Shown in pieces: positions 22,478 through 33,450 of a stretch of DNA of 64,000 nucleotides; position 1 is the first letter of the stretch, and each line of letters opens with the position of its first letter. The stretch comes from Cryptomeria japonica. Its lineage: Eukaryota; Streptophyta; Pinopsida; Cupressales; Cupressaceae. Where the stretch lies: assembly GCF_030272615.1 (NCBI RefSeq), contig NC_081409.1:241014332-241078331 (forward strand), written 5' to 3'. The position numbers were made by a program, and so were the translations under genes. The notes below the pieces were generated by a model. That model searched no databases. It was not told the DNA's origin and worked only from the letters and a program-made list of their open reading frames with translations.

Positions 22478-23030
22478 GTAGACACTTAAAATTGTCCTAG
22501 TTTAATTAAATAAATATTTTATTTATTTAATTATTTTATGATTATCCTAAGCCTTCTATTAAATAAATAGATTTTTATTCATTTAATTAATTCAGTAATC
22601 CTCTTCTAGCCTTTCCTTATTTAAATAAATATTTTTATTTATTTAAATTATCTTTTCCCTAAATTAAATAAATATTTTATTTATTTAATTGGTCCCACTT
22701 CCTCTATTAATTAAATGAATTTTTATTTATTTAATTAATTCATTAGCTTTTTCTCTTCATAACGCATGTCATTTATCTTTTAATTTTCCTCTACCTACCC
22801 CCTTCATTATTTTATTATTTCTTTTACCTACCCTTTAATCCTAGCCGACCATTTATTTCTTTCACCTCTTAATTTTATCCCTCCATTTTCTGAAGTGTCT
22901 TCTATATGAGAGGATTCCTTTATCCTTTCACAATCCTAATCTATTCCAACAATATTTATGCAATCAAGCGACTTTACAATCACAATCTGTTCTTTGTTGA
23001 GCTCTTGTGCACAATACAAAAATCTGAGAG
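22478..23030 (+). repeat. Gypsy-type LTR, probably solo or truncated
   Basis: The segment starts TGTAGACACTTAAAATTGTCC. Between 22500 and 22740 it carries five AT palindromes of the form TTAATTAAATAAATA/TATTTATTTAATT separated by C-rich DNA. GCAAA precedes the start (22473-22477) and another GCAAA occurs at about 23030. If this is the target duplication the LTR is about 550 bp, but the 3' terminus would not be CA, so the right boundary is uncertain. No internal coding region follows. Confidence 0.5.
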
Positions 23031-24673
23031 CAAATGTATCAAGCAAGATCAATGGAGATAGGAGACAATGGAGATCGAACCCTACTTGGCATGTGAATGG
23101 TATTATCATATTATTTGTTGATTTGCATGTTCTTAGTTTTCTTCATTGGTGTATGGTGAATGCTTTTGTTGTAGAACTAGGGTTTTTCTTATGGTTGGAT
23201 TTTTGTGGTTTTGCAATAGTTTATCATCATCGTTTTTTCACCATATACATCAAATAACAAAGTGCCAAAGTATGGTAGTATGTGTCATTTAATTTCAAAT
23301 TCAGGATAGTAATTCAAGATGTTTTTTAGGATTATATCCTTGCAAATTGGGCATTTTTTAAGATTACTCATCGTGGAAGGCCTTTGGGGAAGAATTGGGC
23401 TATTCCATTGTATTTAAAAGGGCCAAATTAGTTAGGAGTGACTTTTGTTTTGTCCAAAATGAACACCATATAGTTAATGAATGAAAACTTTGCTTGTAGG
23501 GTTTGATTGGACAATTTTGCTTGATGCAACCATTTTGGATCACTTTGGTGCAAATCAAAGTCAAACATTGCCATTGTATTTTGAGTGGCCAAAAGCCCAT
23601 AAATTGATCATCAAATCATTGAAAATGGTGGGTTTGCAATTGGGGCAATTCTTTTAACCCTTTGGCATGTAACCCAAGGTTATATGGATGCTTGTGTAGT
23701 TTGATGTAAGTTGACGGCAACAAGTTTTTTTAATGAATTTTATAATTAAAAAAATATTTGAAAAAATAAATCAAAAAACTTTTGGATTTTTTTAAGAGGT
23801 TTTAAGCACATGTATGTTGACGTTGGTAGGGTAGAGATACTGTAGGGTACTCGAACCTTGCCACCACATGCCATATGGTAGGAGTAGTGGGGGGCCTATG
23901 CCCCCTTCCAATTAGTTTTTTGAACTCCTAACAACTTTAGTAGCCACTCGCTCTTCCCATAAACTACTTAAGCCTTGCGCTCAATTGCCCTAGTGTTCAT
24001 GCTCTTGATTTTACGGTAGTGCTCGTTAACCACAGGCAAACATCAGATCTGTTGCCTTCCCAACCATAGACGATAAGCTCTTATTGTCACCCTCGAGCAC
24101 GCTACATGTCCTTCATGTCTATTGATGCAATCATGACCTTGCATATATATGAATCAATACCTCCTAATAGACCTCAAGTCGGCCATATACTTTTGGCACC
24201 AAGATAGGGTTAGACCTATATATTACAAGTTACATATGAGTCTCCCTTAGTTGCAAGTTACTTTTAACTTAATCACAAGTTACACACAAGTGGTTCGCCT
24301 AAATAGGGCCTGCCCCAAATTAGACTTATGCAACTGAGATAACCAAATGCCAAGGCCAACAGGCCACTTGGCATTTTGTGCACTAGGTCGGCCCTAGAAG
24401 GGATCCGACCTAGCTACACAACAACACATGCAACACCAAATTGCCACCATCACTAGAGCTTTGCCATCAAGCAATTTAGTTGTTATGCCACCTCATTGCT
24501 ACCATTTGGCCACCCAAGTGCCATTGGTCCTTCACTCAACCATCACATTTATCATCAGTACCAGTAGTTTGTTGCCCACGGGCCACTAGCATACCTCCTA
24601 GTAGAAAACTCCCTCTCCATTCGACTTTTGCACTTGATGGGCAAACTTTGGGAGGCCTTCTCTTGGTCGTACG
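23031..24673. other. Unassigned intron DNA
   Basis: No coding or element signature was recognised. A GGGGGCCTATGCCCCC-type palindromic block lies near 23890-23905 and a similar GGGGGTACGACCCCC lies at about 25935 inside element Y, so part of this stretch may be related transposon DNA. Confidence 0.3.
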
Positions 24674-25395
24674 TGTTGGTGATATTTTATTTGCCTTAAA
24701 CATGTTTATATCCTAATTGTGATATTGCACCTATTAAATAATTCTATGTAGGAATCAAGATATTTAATTATTCTCACCTAAGTATCTAATAATCACATGC
24801 GTTCACCTTGATTTGAGATACAAAAGTGCTATTACTACTTAATCAATCCTTGATTGGTGATAGTTAGGTGCCACCTTTGTCTTAGTTAGGTGGAGTGAAT
24901 TAATCCACCAATTGGTAGTTCAATTCTTGATTTCATAGTTCGATCGAGTTAATTGATCCATTGATTGACAATTAAAGTCATGACCATTCGACATGTCATC
25001 TTCTCGAGTCATGCATCTTAATGGCCTACTTATATGTGTATGCGGGAAAAGTGGGCTGATAAAACTTAATATGTGAAAATATTGCCAAATACTAGTCCAC
25101 ACACGTCTACAATATGTACTTCATCCAATCATTTGATGGTTGATTTGATTGATTTGATTATTGGTTTCCCTAACATTGGATCATAGTTGATATTTTCATT
25201 TTGCATAATTTGTGGCCTACGTATATGTACTTCATCCAATCATTTGATGGTTGATTTGATTATTGGTTTCCTCAATATTGGATCATAGTTGATATTTGCA
25301 TTTTGCAGAATTTGTTGATTGTATCTAGCTTATTGTAACATTCTTCATGCATCTAGATTAATGCTTTTGTAATTGGATTCCTACCGAATCTTACA
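24674..25395 (+). repeat. 5' LTR of element Y
   Basis: It starts TGTTGGTGATATTTTATTTG after GTACG. It is homologous to 27402-27510 plus 33144-33430, sharing GTGATATTGCACCTATT, GATATTTAATTATTCTCA, GGTAGTTCAAT and others. It ends CGAATCTTACA, followed by TGAAATCAAAGCTTTGC. That resembles a decayed initiator-Met tRNA primer site (TGGTATCAGAGC). Internal direct repeats of GTACTTCATCCAATCATTTG occur near 25115 and 25212. Confidence 0.65.
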
Positions 25396-27401
25396 TGAAA
25401 TCAAAGCTTTGCTGGCGTTTTTAGCTTGTTCGCATCCTTAGAGGGAAGAGGGTTTCATCTAGAGCTTTTCATTGAAAGCTTCATATCAGTGATTCTTAAG
25501 TTAGATTAGAGCCTGCAATCATTTCCAGTGCAGCCAAGAAACAAAGGTTTGAATTATATTTCATCGTAATTGGACACCTAGAATTCATTCTATTTCAGTT
25601 TTTGGTGTCTTTTGTGAACAATACGATTTTCAAGACACTTTGGCACAAAATGGACCTCACTAATGCATTTGGAAGGTGTCTAAACATATAAATACATATA
25701 TATTTTTTTCTATTTAGATAAAATTGTAGGAAAAGACAAATTATTATAGCTTAGGCACGTAGGTTGAGGTCATACATCTTGAGCATTGTAGTGTGTTTTT
25801 TTATATTAAAAAAATCAGAAGTTTTTTAAAAAGGCCATTTGTATAGTGTGTCTGCAAAGTTTCTTTTGTTTTAAATGAAAGTTGTGGGGCATGGGGCACT
25901 ATGTACTCCTTGTAGTCTCATGCCATGGCAAGTAGGTGATAGGGGGTACGACCCCCATACATCTCTACCTCCTTTAGAAGGGGTGGCGAGGGCCTTGGGC
26001 TTTGCCCCAATGCATATGGGGGGATGATGGGTGCCTTGGGCCCTGCCCCAAACTAAAAAAAAAAGAAAAATCCATTTTTAATTTTTTTTCCTAAAAATTT
26101 AAATAACAAATTTTACTACTCAATAACAACCTTGGTTGGCACTCAGCCAATTTTCTACTTGGGTGCTATTTGCCATTGGACCAATAGGATGACTGCACTT
26201 TTTACTTTTGAAGGTGAATTTTGGAGGGCTATATTTTGGTCACACCGAGGCCTTTTTAGTGCATTGTTTTTTGATATTTAGTATTTTTCTGAACTCTTTG
26301 CAATAATTCAATCAATTTCTACTCATAATTCCCAAATTTTATAGAAAATAAGTTTTCTGATAGAATTTTCTGCACAATTGCAGTTTTTTTGGATTTCCAA
26401 GTCTCATATTTACTTGTGGACTTGTAGATAAGTTTTGTTTGTTTGGAAAGTGGATATTTTTTTAGCACTACATCATGGTGCTGGCTATTTATTCTTATGC
26501 TGCTAGATAACTATACTTTCAGCTTTTTGATCTATATTGGACATTGTAACACTTCGAAAAATCAATTGCACTTTGTAATCGCAAAGTGCCAATCATTGTA
26601 ACATGCTATGGGTGTTTAATTTGAGCTATTTGGGTGGGAGGAGGGTGGGTATTTATGCAAATGCACTCAACTTATATAGTGCTATCATATCATTTACTTG
26701 TCTTTTGAGGGGCCTACACATGGACATTTTGTAATCATGAACTACAATAAAGTTCCATCTTTGGGGGCTTCATACATAGTCTTCCAGTGTTTCTACCCAA
26801 CAAGACATAATAAGGGATGATAGTGTCGTCAAATGACATGCACTTTGATTCTACCTTCATCTCAATGAAAGCTCACTTGTGTTGCTTCAACTATTTTGAA
26901 TCTTCTAGTTCCCTCTTCTCCATATCATGCTTATGACTTGACACATCTTGATTAACATCAGTTCACATCTCCAATGGAGAGCCATTCGTTTGTGGTAAAT
27001 GTTTCTAAATCTTGCATTTCATTCACATTGGCATCTTAATTATGGTAATTGTTCTTAAATCTTGCATCTTGATTCCAATCAGTTCATATATTAGATTGAG
27101 AGCATGTGATAGATGATCTACATGCTCTTGAATCTTGCATTTGATTCACATCGAATCACATCTCTAAATTAGAGCCATTCATTATGGTCAATGTTCTTGA
27201 ATCCTTGTGGTATTTGCTCACAGGGATCAATTTCGGTCATAGTTCATCATTGACATTAAGGTACACAAGTAGGTTTTGGATTCATTCATTATTCTCTTCT
27301 TTTGGGGGGTTTCTATGACTGTATATGGGTACCTAATTAGGCCTAATTGTCAAGCCCTAGTTCTTATTTCTCATTTCTTCTAATTTGCATTTATGGGGGG
27401 G
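25396..27401 (+). mobile_element. Internal region of element Y, non-coding
   Basis: About 2.0 kb lies between the two Y LTRs and has no gag or pol reading frame. A degenerate repeat spans about 26940-27210, built on TTCTTRAATCTTGCATTTSATTCACAT with TTAGAGCCATTC. A purine tract ATGGGGGGG (27393-27401) sits directly before the 3' LTR. It is a non-autonomous LTR retrotransposon whose partner is unknown. Confidence 0.6.
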
Positions 27402-27510
27402 TGTTGGTGTAGTAGTTTATTCACCTTGGATATGTTTCTATTCCAACTGTGATATTGCACCTATTCAACAAGTTTATTTAGGATAATTAGGATATTTAAT
27501 TATTCTCATC
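27402..27510 (+). repeat. 3' LTR of element Y, left part
   Basis: It starts TGTTGGTGTAGTAGTTTATT and matches the first 110 or so bases of the 5' LTR at 24674. It is cut by Copia-1 at 27510/27511 (target duplication TCATC). Confidence 0.65.
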
Positions 27511-28038
27511 TGTTAAAATTATAGCATCGACAGATAAAGAATCAACAATGAAATATATCAGTTTACTACCTCACTATAAATTATCATGATCGAATAAAGA
27601 ATGCTTTTGATCTGCATGAATTAATATCATATTGATTTCATTATCGATCGAGTAATGATCGATCAACATTGCTTACATTGTATATACGTTGAATACCTTT
27701 CTTATCGGCATATTAAACATATGTTAGTGACTACTTAACTGATAGTAAGTGACCGTTCATAAAACGGTATTCATAATACTGTTTAAGTGCCATCGATGAG
27801 GAAGCACGTCTTGAGTGGACATGTCCACTCAAGACATACCCCCCCGATACAAGTATATATGCAGACCCGATAAGGCAATATTATAAGGCAATATTGAGCA
27901 ATTAAAATCGAACATTCTCAGCCTTGTTTGGACCTGCAAAACACAGTCTTCATTAGAATCATAAATCACATATATTCAGAAATATTAATTACAATCTATC
28001 AACTATCAAATTTGAGAGGAGTAAGATCTGCATTTATG
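27511..28038 (+). repeat. Copia-1 5' LTR
   Basis: It starts TGTTAAAATTATAGCATC. It contains a perfect 28-bp palindrome (27808-27835, half-site GTCTTGAGTGGACA) about 12 bp upstream of a TATATAT box near 27847. A 13-bp ATAAGGCAATATT unit is duplicated near 27875. The end reads TTATG instead of TTACA as in the 3' LTR. Confidence 0.9.
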
Positions 28039-28051
28039 TGGTATCAGAGCC
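28039..28051 (+). other. Copia-1 primer-binding site
   Basis: TGGTATCAGAGCC is complementary to the 3' end of initiator methionyl tRNA, the usual Copia primer, and starts directly after the 5' LTR. Confidence 0.85.
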
Positions 28052-28124
28052 AGGTTAAGGAGGATCCAAGTAGCGATCGAACTTGAGATATTCAGATTTT
28101 CATCTAAGTACATCACATTCCTCT

Positions 28125-28230
28125 ATGGCGAGTGTAATCAAATTCGAAGATAGGCTAGGAGGAAAATTTTCATCTAAGTACATCACATTCCTCTATGGCG
28201 AGTGTAATCAAATTCGAAGATAGGCTAGAA
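28125..28230 (+). repeat. 70-bp tandem duplication over the gag start
   Basis: The segment from TTTTCATCTAAG (28097) through the ATG codon at 28125 is repeated exactly 70 bp later, giving a second ATG at 28195. As 70 is not a multiple of three, the first ATG now runs into a stop and only the second opens gag. Confidence 0.85.
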
Positions 28231-31200
28231 GGAGGAAATAACTTCTTATCATGGAAGTTCAGGATTATGATGATATTAAAAGAGAATAAAGTTGAGTCAT
28301 TTGTGAAAGAAAATAAAGCAGAATTGGAGAATGATCCCGAGAAGACGACATGGATTGAAGAAAATGAAAAGGCCATGAAAATCATAGTTGATGGAGTTAG
28401 AGATCATATCGTGCCAATCTTGACAAAACATGAGATCACATATCATATGTTTAAGTCACTTGAAAGCACATACGAAATAAATAATTCCAGCAGGACCTTG
28501 GCGCTAAAGAGAGAAATCAATCATATAAGTATGAACAAAGGAGAATCTATCAACGCATACTTTATGAGAATATCTGCACTAAGGGATCAACTATCAACAC
28601 TTGGATACCATATTGAAAGTAAGGAGCTAACACTTATTGCCTTAGATGGTCTACCAAATTCCTGGGAGACATTTGTTCAAGGCATTAGTGCAAGGTCTAA
28701 ATTTCCAAAGTTTGACCGGCTAAGATCAGATTGCCTTCAAGAGGAATTGAGACAGACAAAGAAAGGATTCAATCAGAAGAACGTAGATGAAGATCTCCAT
28801 GTCTTGAATGCTAATTCTCACAAGAAAGGAAAGAAGAAGCACTTCAAGAAGAGCAAAAGCCACCATGGGAAGGGTTCATCCTAGAAAGATGTTTCAGAAA
28901 TCCAATGTTTCAAATGCGATCAGTATGGGCACTATGCAGTCAGATGTCCTGATAGAACAAAGCAACAAGCATCATTTGCCAAAGTAGGAAAGTCTAAGAC
29001 AGAGCATGAATCCGAGAAATATTTATTCTACTCTGCACTTTCAAACCAAGTATCAAATAAATCCAACACTTGGGATATAGATAGTGGATCATCAAGACAC
29101 ATCACTGGGTTCAGGGAACTCTTAGACTCCATGGTAGAAGAAACTGATGAGGAAGTGACAATTGGAGATGACTCTACACATCCAGTCAAAGGTGTTGGAA
29201 CATGTATCATCAAATTGAAGTCCGGTATCTCTATTCAACTCACCAGAGTATTGTTTGTACCAGGTATCAAGAGGAACTTGGTTTCCATAGCTGCACTTGA
29301 AGACAATGGATATAGGGTTACCTTCATGGATAGTAAAGTGTTGGCATGGCCAAAGAACTCTACTATTAAGAAGGCTCAAACCATAGGTTATAGACAAGGA
29401 TATCTATATAAATTATGCACTGAGCCAAATCTTGCCCTAATTCATGAAATTGCAGACTCTAATGAAATATGGCATAGGAGATTAGGACACCTCCATTTCC
29501 GTGCCCTATCTTCTATGGAACAACTAGTCACAGGTTTACCCAAACTCAAACAATATCATTCAGGGGCATGCAAGGGGTGTGCCTTAGGGAAAAAGGGTCT
29601 TTCCAAAGTAGTTCTAGTAAAACAAATGATGTATTAGAATTAGTCCACTCAGATTTATGTGGACCCATGTCTGTACCTTCTTTAGGGGGTTTCCTATATT
29701 ATGTAATTTTTGTTGATGACTTCTCTAGAAAGACCTGGATCTATTTTCTCGAATGTAAAGAATCTGAGGAGATCCTTAGAAGGTTTAAGGCATTCAAATC
29801 CCTTACAGAAAACTCTTCTGGGAGGAAAGGTATAACATTAAGGACAGACAATGGGAGAGAATATACATTAGATATTTTTAAAGAATTTTGTAAAAAATGT
29901 TGGGATTAAGAGAGAGTTCACTGTACCCTACAACCCTCAACAAAACGGGGTTGCTGAAAGGAAAAATAGAACCATTGTAGAAGTTGCTAGGGCAATGTTA
30001 CTTGATCAAAACATAGAAACATCACTTTGGGCAAAAGCCTCTAGTACTGCTGTTTACATACAGAACAGATGTCCTCACTCCCATATTGATGACAAAACTC
30101 CTGAAGAAGCTTTCACTGGTGTAAAACTAGACATCAATCACTTGAGGATATTTGGTTGTCGTGTCTACATTCATGTGCCCAAAGAGAAAAGAACTAAGCT
30201 AGAACCTTCTGGGAGAAAAGGTATTTTTGTAGGCTATAGTGAAACTTCCAAAGCTTATAGAATATATGTGCTTGGTCAGAGACAGATTGAACTAAGAAGA
30301 GATGTAATTTTTGAGGAAGACATAGCTTTTAAAAGAGCTAGAAATTCTATTGAGTCAAAAATTCAAATTCCCCCATAGACCTAGAAGAGGATCTTGCCCC
30401 TGAGATTCAGAGGGAGTACCCTGAGGAAGATAGAAATGAAGAACAAATCACATCATTGGAAAATCCTAAGAAGAGACCACTCTGGGCTACTAAGACAATG
30501 AAAGAAGCAAAGACTTATGCAGCTCCGTCAGGGACTTTTAGAGAGAGTAAAAGACCTAAGAGATTCTTTAGTTATGTAGCTTTGATGAGTGAATTCATCA
30601 AATCAGAACCTGCTAATGTTACAGAAGCTCTCCAGCACCAAGTATGGAAGGATGCCATGACAGAGGAGTATCAATCCATCTTGAAAAATGATGTGTGGGA
30701 GATAGTACCTAGGCCAAAAGAGAAATCTGTTGTTTCTTCCAAGTGGCTATTCAAAATCAAGCATGCTGCAGATGACAGTATAGAAAAATACAAAGCAAGA
30801 TTTGTAGCCAGAGGTTTTTGACAAAAGGAGGGAATTGATTATGAAGAAACTTTTGCACCAGTTGCTCGCTATACCTCAGTCAGAGCAGTTCTAGCCATTG
30901 CAACAGCCAAAGGATGGAAAGTCCATCAAATCGATGCAAAAACTGCATTCTTAAATGGGACTATTGAAGAAGAGGTCTACTTAGAGCAACCTAAAGGATT
31001 CGAGATCCACAATGCAGAGTCACATGTGTGTAAATTGAAGAAAGCCCTGTATGGACTTAAGCAGGCTCCCAGAGCTTGGTATGAAAGAATTGATAGTTAC
31101 CTCATGGGATTAGGTTTCTCGAAAAATGATGCAGACCCAAATCTCTACTTCAAGAAAATCAAAGGTGATATGTTAATATTAATATTACATGTTGATGATC

Positions 31201-32132
31201 TATTGATTACAGGAGTGGATCACCTTATTGATCATTTTAAGAAGGATCTAGCCTCAGAGTTTGACATGAAGGACTTAGGTTTATTGCACTACTTCCTTGG
31301 ATTAGAAGTCTGGCATAAATCGGATGGCATTATTCTGAATCAAGGGAAGTACACCCTTGATATATTGAAGAGATTTGGAATGATGAATTGTAGATCTATT
31401 TCATTTCCCATGGAAACAAATCTTCATAAATTGAAGGAAGCAACAGCAGATTCTCAGTTAGCAGATCCAACTCTCTACAGACAGATGATTGGATCTTTGA
31501 TGTACTTTGTCAACACCAGACTAGATATCTGTTATGCTGTGAATGCTTTGAGTCAGTTTATGTGTGAGCCCAAGGAGATACATCTTGTTGCCGTGAAGCA
31601 TATAATGAGGTACCTTCAAGGCACCCTTAATTATGGTCTCAAATATGGAAAGGTTGATTTAGATCTTCATGGATTCATAGATTCAGATTGGGCTGGAAGC
31701 GTGACCGATCGGAAAAGCACCTCAGGATTTTGCTTCAGTTTAGGATCGGCTATGATATCGTGGACAAGCAGAAAACAATCTTCAGTGGCTTAGAGTTCTA
31801 CAGAAGACGAATACATTGCAGCTTCTATGGCTGCAAGAGAAGCAGTATGGCTCAGAAAACTACTTGTGGGATTATTTGGTGAGCCTTTGAAACCTACTAT
31901 TATCCACTGTGATAATCAGAGTTGTATTAAGCTTTCAGTGAATCCAGTATTTCATGATAGATCTAAGCATATCGAGATTCCTTATCACTATGTGAGAGAC
32001 ATGGTAGAAAGGAATGTAATCCAGTTGGAGTATATCAGTACAGGAGATCAGACAACAGACATACTTACCAAACCTCTCTCCAGAGTGAAAGTTGAACACT
32101 TTAGAAAGAGTCTTGGTATGATTGAAATGTAA
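28195..32132 (+). pseudogene. Copia-1 gag-pol, broken
   Basis: Gag starts at 28195 (MASVIKFEDRLEGGNNFLSW) and is open for 229 codons to a premature TAG at 28882. Beyond it lie the zinc knuckle CFKCDQYGHYAVRC, protease WDIDSGSSRHITG (near 29075), the pre-integrase module IWHRRLGHLHF with CKGCALGKK, integrase with FVDDFSRKTW, LRTDNGREY and NGVAERKNRTI (DDE residues present), RT with FAPVARYTSVR, YGLKQAPRAWYE and LHVDDLLITG, and RNase H with SDWAGSVTDRKS. Frame changes occur near 29640, 29910 and 30380. Stops occur at 30819 (TGA) and 31791 (TAG). The final frame ends at 32132. Confidence 0.9.
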
Positions 32133-32236
32133 GGATTATATCTATCCGTACTAATATATAAGATGTTTAATGTGTAAACTTCTTTTGTCATATGTGTGAT
32201 TCTATGACTTTATGGGCCCCACCGCCTGTGTACATT

Positions 32237-32303
32237 TCTAAAAGGTGACGATCTTTTAGATAATGAGCACTTGTATTTGACACTATAAGGTGACGATCTT
32301 ATA
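32237..32303 (+). ncRNA. Copia-1 3' UTR pair of GGTGACGATC stem-loops
   Basis: Two stem-loops lie 105 bp after the pol stop. The first is TCTAAAA-GGTGACGATC-TTTTAGA at 32237-32260, with a weaker outer stem GTG..CATT/AATG..CAC. The second is TATAA-GGTGACGATC-TTATA at 32284-32303. The ten-base loop is identical in both, while the stems differ and still pair. The same layout occurs in Copia-2 and Copia-3. The role is unknown. A transcript packaging, localisation or 3'-processing signal is inference. Confidence 0.6.
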
Positions 32304-32363
32304 ATGTTCAGTAGATTGATATCATGTGACTTGATATCATTATTCATGGATTTGTCATGATTT

Positions 32364-32410
32364 GTTATGGTAGACATTATGTGATTTAATGTCAGTGCAC
32401 ATACCATAAC
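32364..32410 (+). ncRNA. Copia-1 two-tier hairpin with GTGCACA bulge
   Basis: The outer stem GTTATGGTA/TACCATAAC (9 bp) encloses an inner stem GACATTA/TAATGTC (7 bp) with loop TGTGATT. The 3' side holds an eight-base bulge AGTGCACA. Copia-2 has the same architecture at 52582-52625 with different stem bases. GTGCAC is self-complementary. Confidence 0.55.
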
Positions 32411-32459
32411 TAGGATATACGAGGATAATGTAATGCTCTTGAGTATATTATATCCTTTA

Positions 32460-32554
32460 GTATCACGAGACAGGTGATACTTCATATCACGAGATTCGGT
32501 GATATACCTTATCACGAGATTAGGTGATAACTCTTATCACGAGTTATGTGATAG
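32460..32554 (+). repeat. Copia-1 array of four TATCAC hairpins
   Basis: Units at 32460-32480, 32484-32505, 32509-32530 and 32534-32554 each read TATCAC-GAGAnnnG-GTGATA with small loop changes, spaced about 25 bp. Each unit is a short stem-loop. Confidence 0.7.
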
Positions 32555-32616
32555 CTATTAGTATGGTAATGTTCTCTCAGAGTTCATTATAATATTCTTA
32601 CTCTTTATCTTCCCTA

Positions 32617-32628
32617 GCTAAGAGGGAG
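32617..32628 (+). other. Copia-1 polypurine tract
   Basis: GCTAAGAGGGAG lies directly before the 3' LTR. The identical 12 bases precede the 3' LTR in Copia-2 and, on the minus strand, in Copia-3. Confidence 0.8.
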
Positions 32629-33143
32629 TGTTAAAATTATAGCATCAACAAATAAAGAATCAACAATGAAATATATCAGTTTACCACCTCACTATAAATT
32701 ATCATGATCGAATAAAGAATGCTTTCGATCTGCATGAATTAATATCATATTGATTTCATTATCGATTGAGTAATGATCGATCAACATTGCTTACATTGTA
32801 TATACGTTGAATACCTTTCTTATTGGCATATTAAACATATGTTAGTGACTACTTAACTAATAGTAAGTGACCGTTCATAAAACGGTATTCATAATACTGT
32901 TTAAGTGCCATCGATGAGGAGGCACGTCTTGAGCGGACATGTCCACTCAAGACATGCCCCCCCGATACAAGTATATATGCAGACTCGATAAGGCAATATT
33001 GAGCAATTAAAATCGAACATTCTCAGCCTTGTTTGGACCTGCAAAACACAGTCTTCATTAGAATCATAAATCACATATATTCAGAAATATTAATTACAAT
33101 CTATCAACTATCAAATTTGAGTGGAGTACGATCTGCATTTACA
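32629..33143 (+). repeat. Copia-1 3' LTR
   Basis: 515 bp, TGTTAAAATTATAGC to GATCTGCATTTACA. The U3 palindrome is at 32926-32953 with one mismatch (GAGCGG against GAGTGG in the 5' copy). TCATC follows as target duplication. Confidence 0.9.
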
Positions 33144-33450
33144 TCATCTATGTAGCTTATAATGACATGTGTACACCTTGAATTAAGGTATAGAAGTGTC
33201 ATCATTGTCTCATGAATTCTTGATTGGTGGTAGTTAGGTGCCACCTCTATTTAGTCAAGGCCACCTCTATCTTAGTCGAGTCAACTAATCCATTGATTGG
33301 TAGTTCAATCTTGACTTAATAGTTAGATTGAGTTAATTGATTCATTGATTGATAGTTAAACTCACGATCACTAGACATGTTCTCTCCTTGAGTCATGAAT
33401 TAGGTAGGCCTATTTATATGTACTTCATTGGATCATGGTTGAAAGTGTTA
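33144..33450 (+). repeat. 3' LTR of element Y, right part
   Basis: It matches 24780-25050 of the 5' Y LTR: CACCTTGAATTAAGGTAT, GGTAGTTAGGTGCCACC and GAGTTAATTGATYCATTGATTG. A short stretch is duplicated (GGCCACCTCTATCTTAGTCG). Similarity fades near 33450 and no matching GTACG duplication follows, so the right end seems deleted. Confidence 0.6.

Larger units (their letters stand above)
27511..33143 (+). mobile_element. Copia-1, LTR retrotransposon (5,633 bp)
   Basis: The element is flanked by perfect TCATC duplications (27506-27510 and 33144-33148). It has LTRs of 528 and 515 bp, a tRNA-iMet primer site and a polypurine tract. The internal order is gag, protease, integrase, RT, RNase H, which defines Copia. 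By eye the LTRs differ at about 15 sites plus one 13-bp duplication in the 5' LTR, roughly 3 percent. The coding region has several stops and frameshifts, so the copy cannot make a full polyprotein. It sits inside the 3' LTR of element Y. Confidence 0.95.

Noticed and set aside
24480-24716. 78-codon ORF before element Y
   Set aside because: It runs across the start of the 5' LTR of Y and shows no protein signature.
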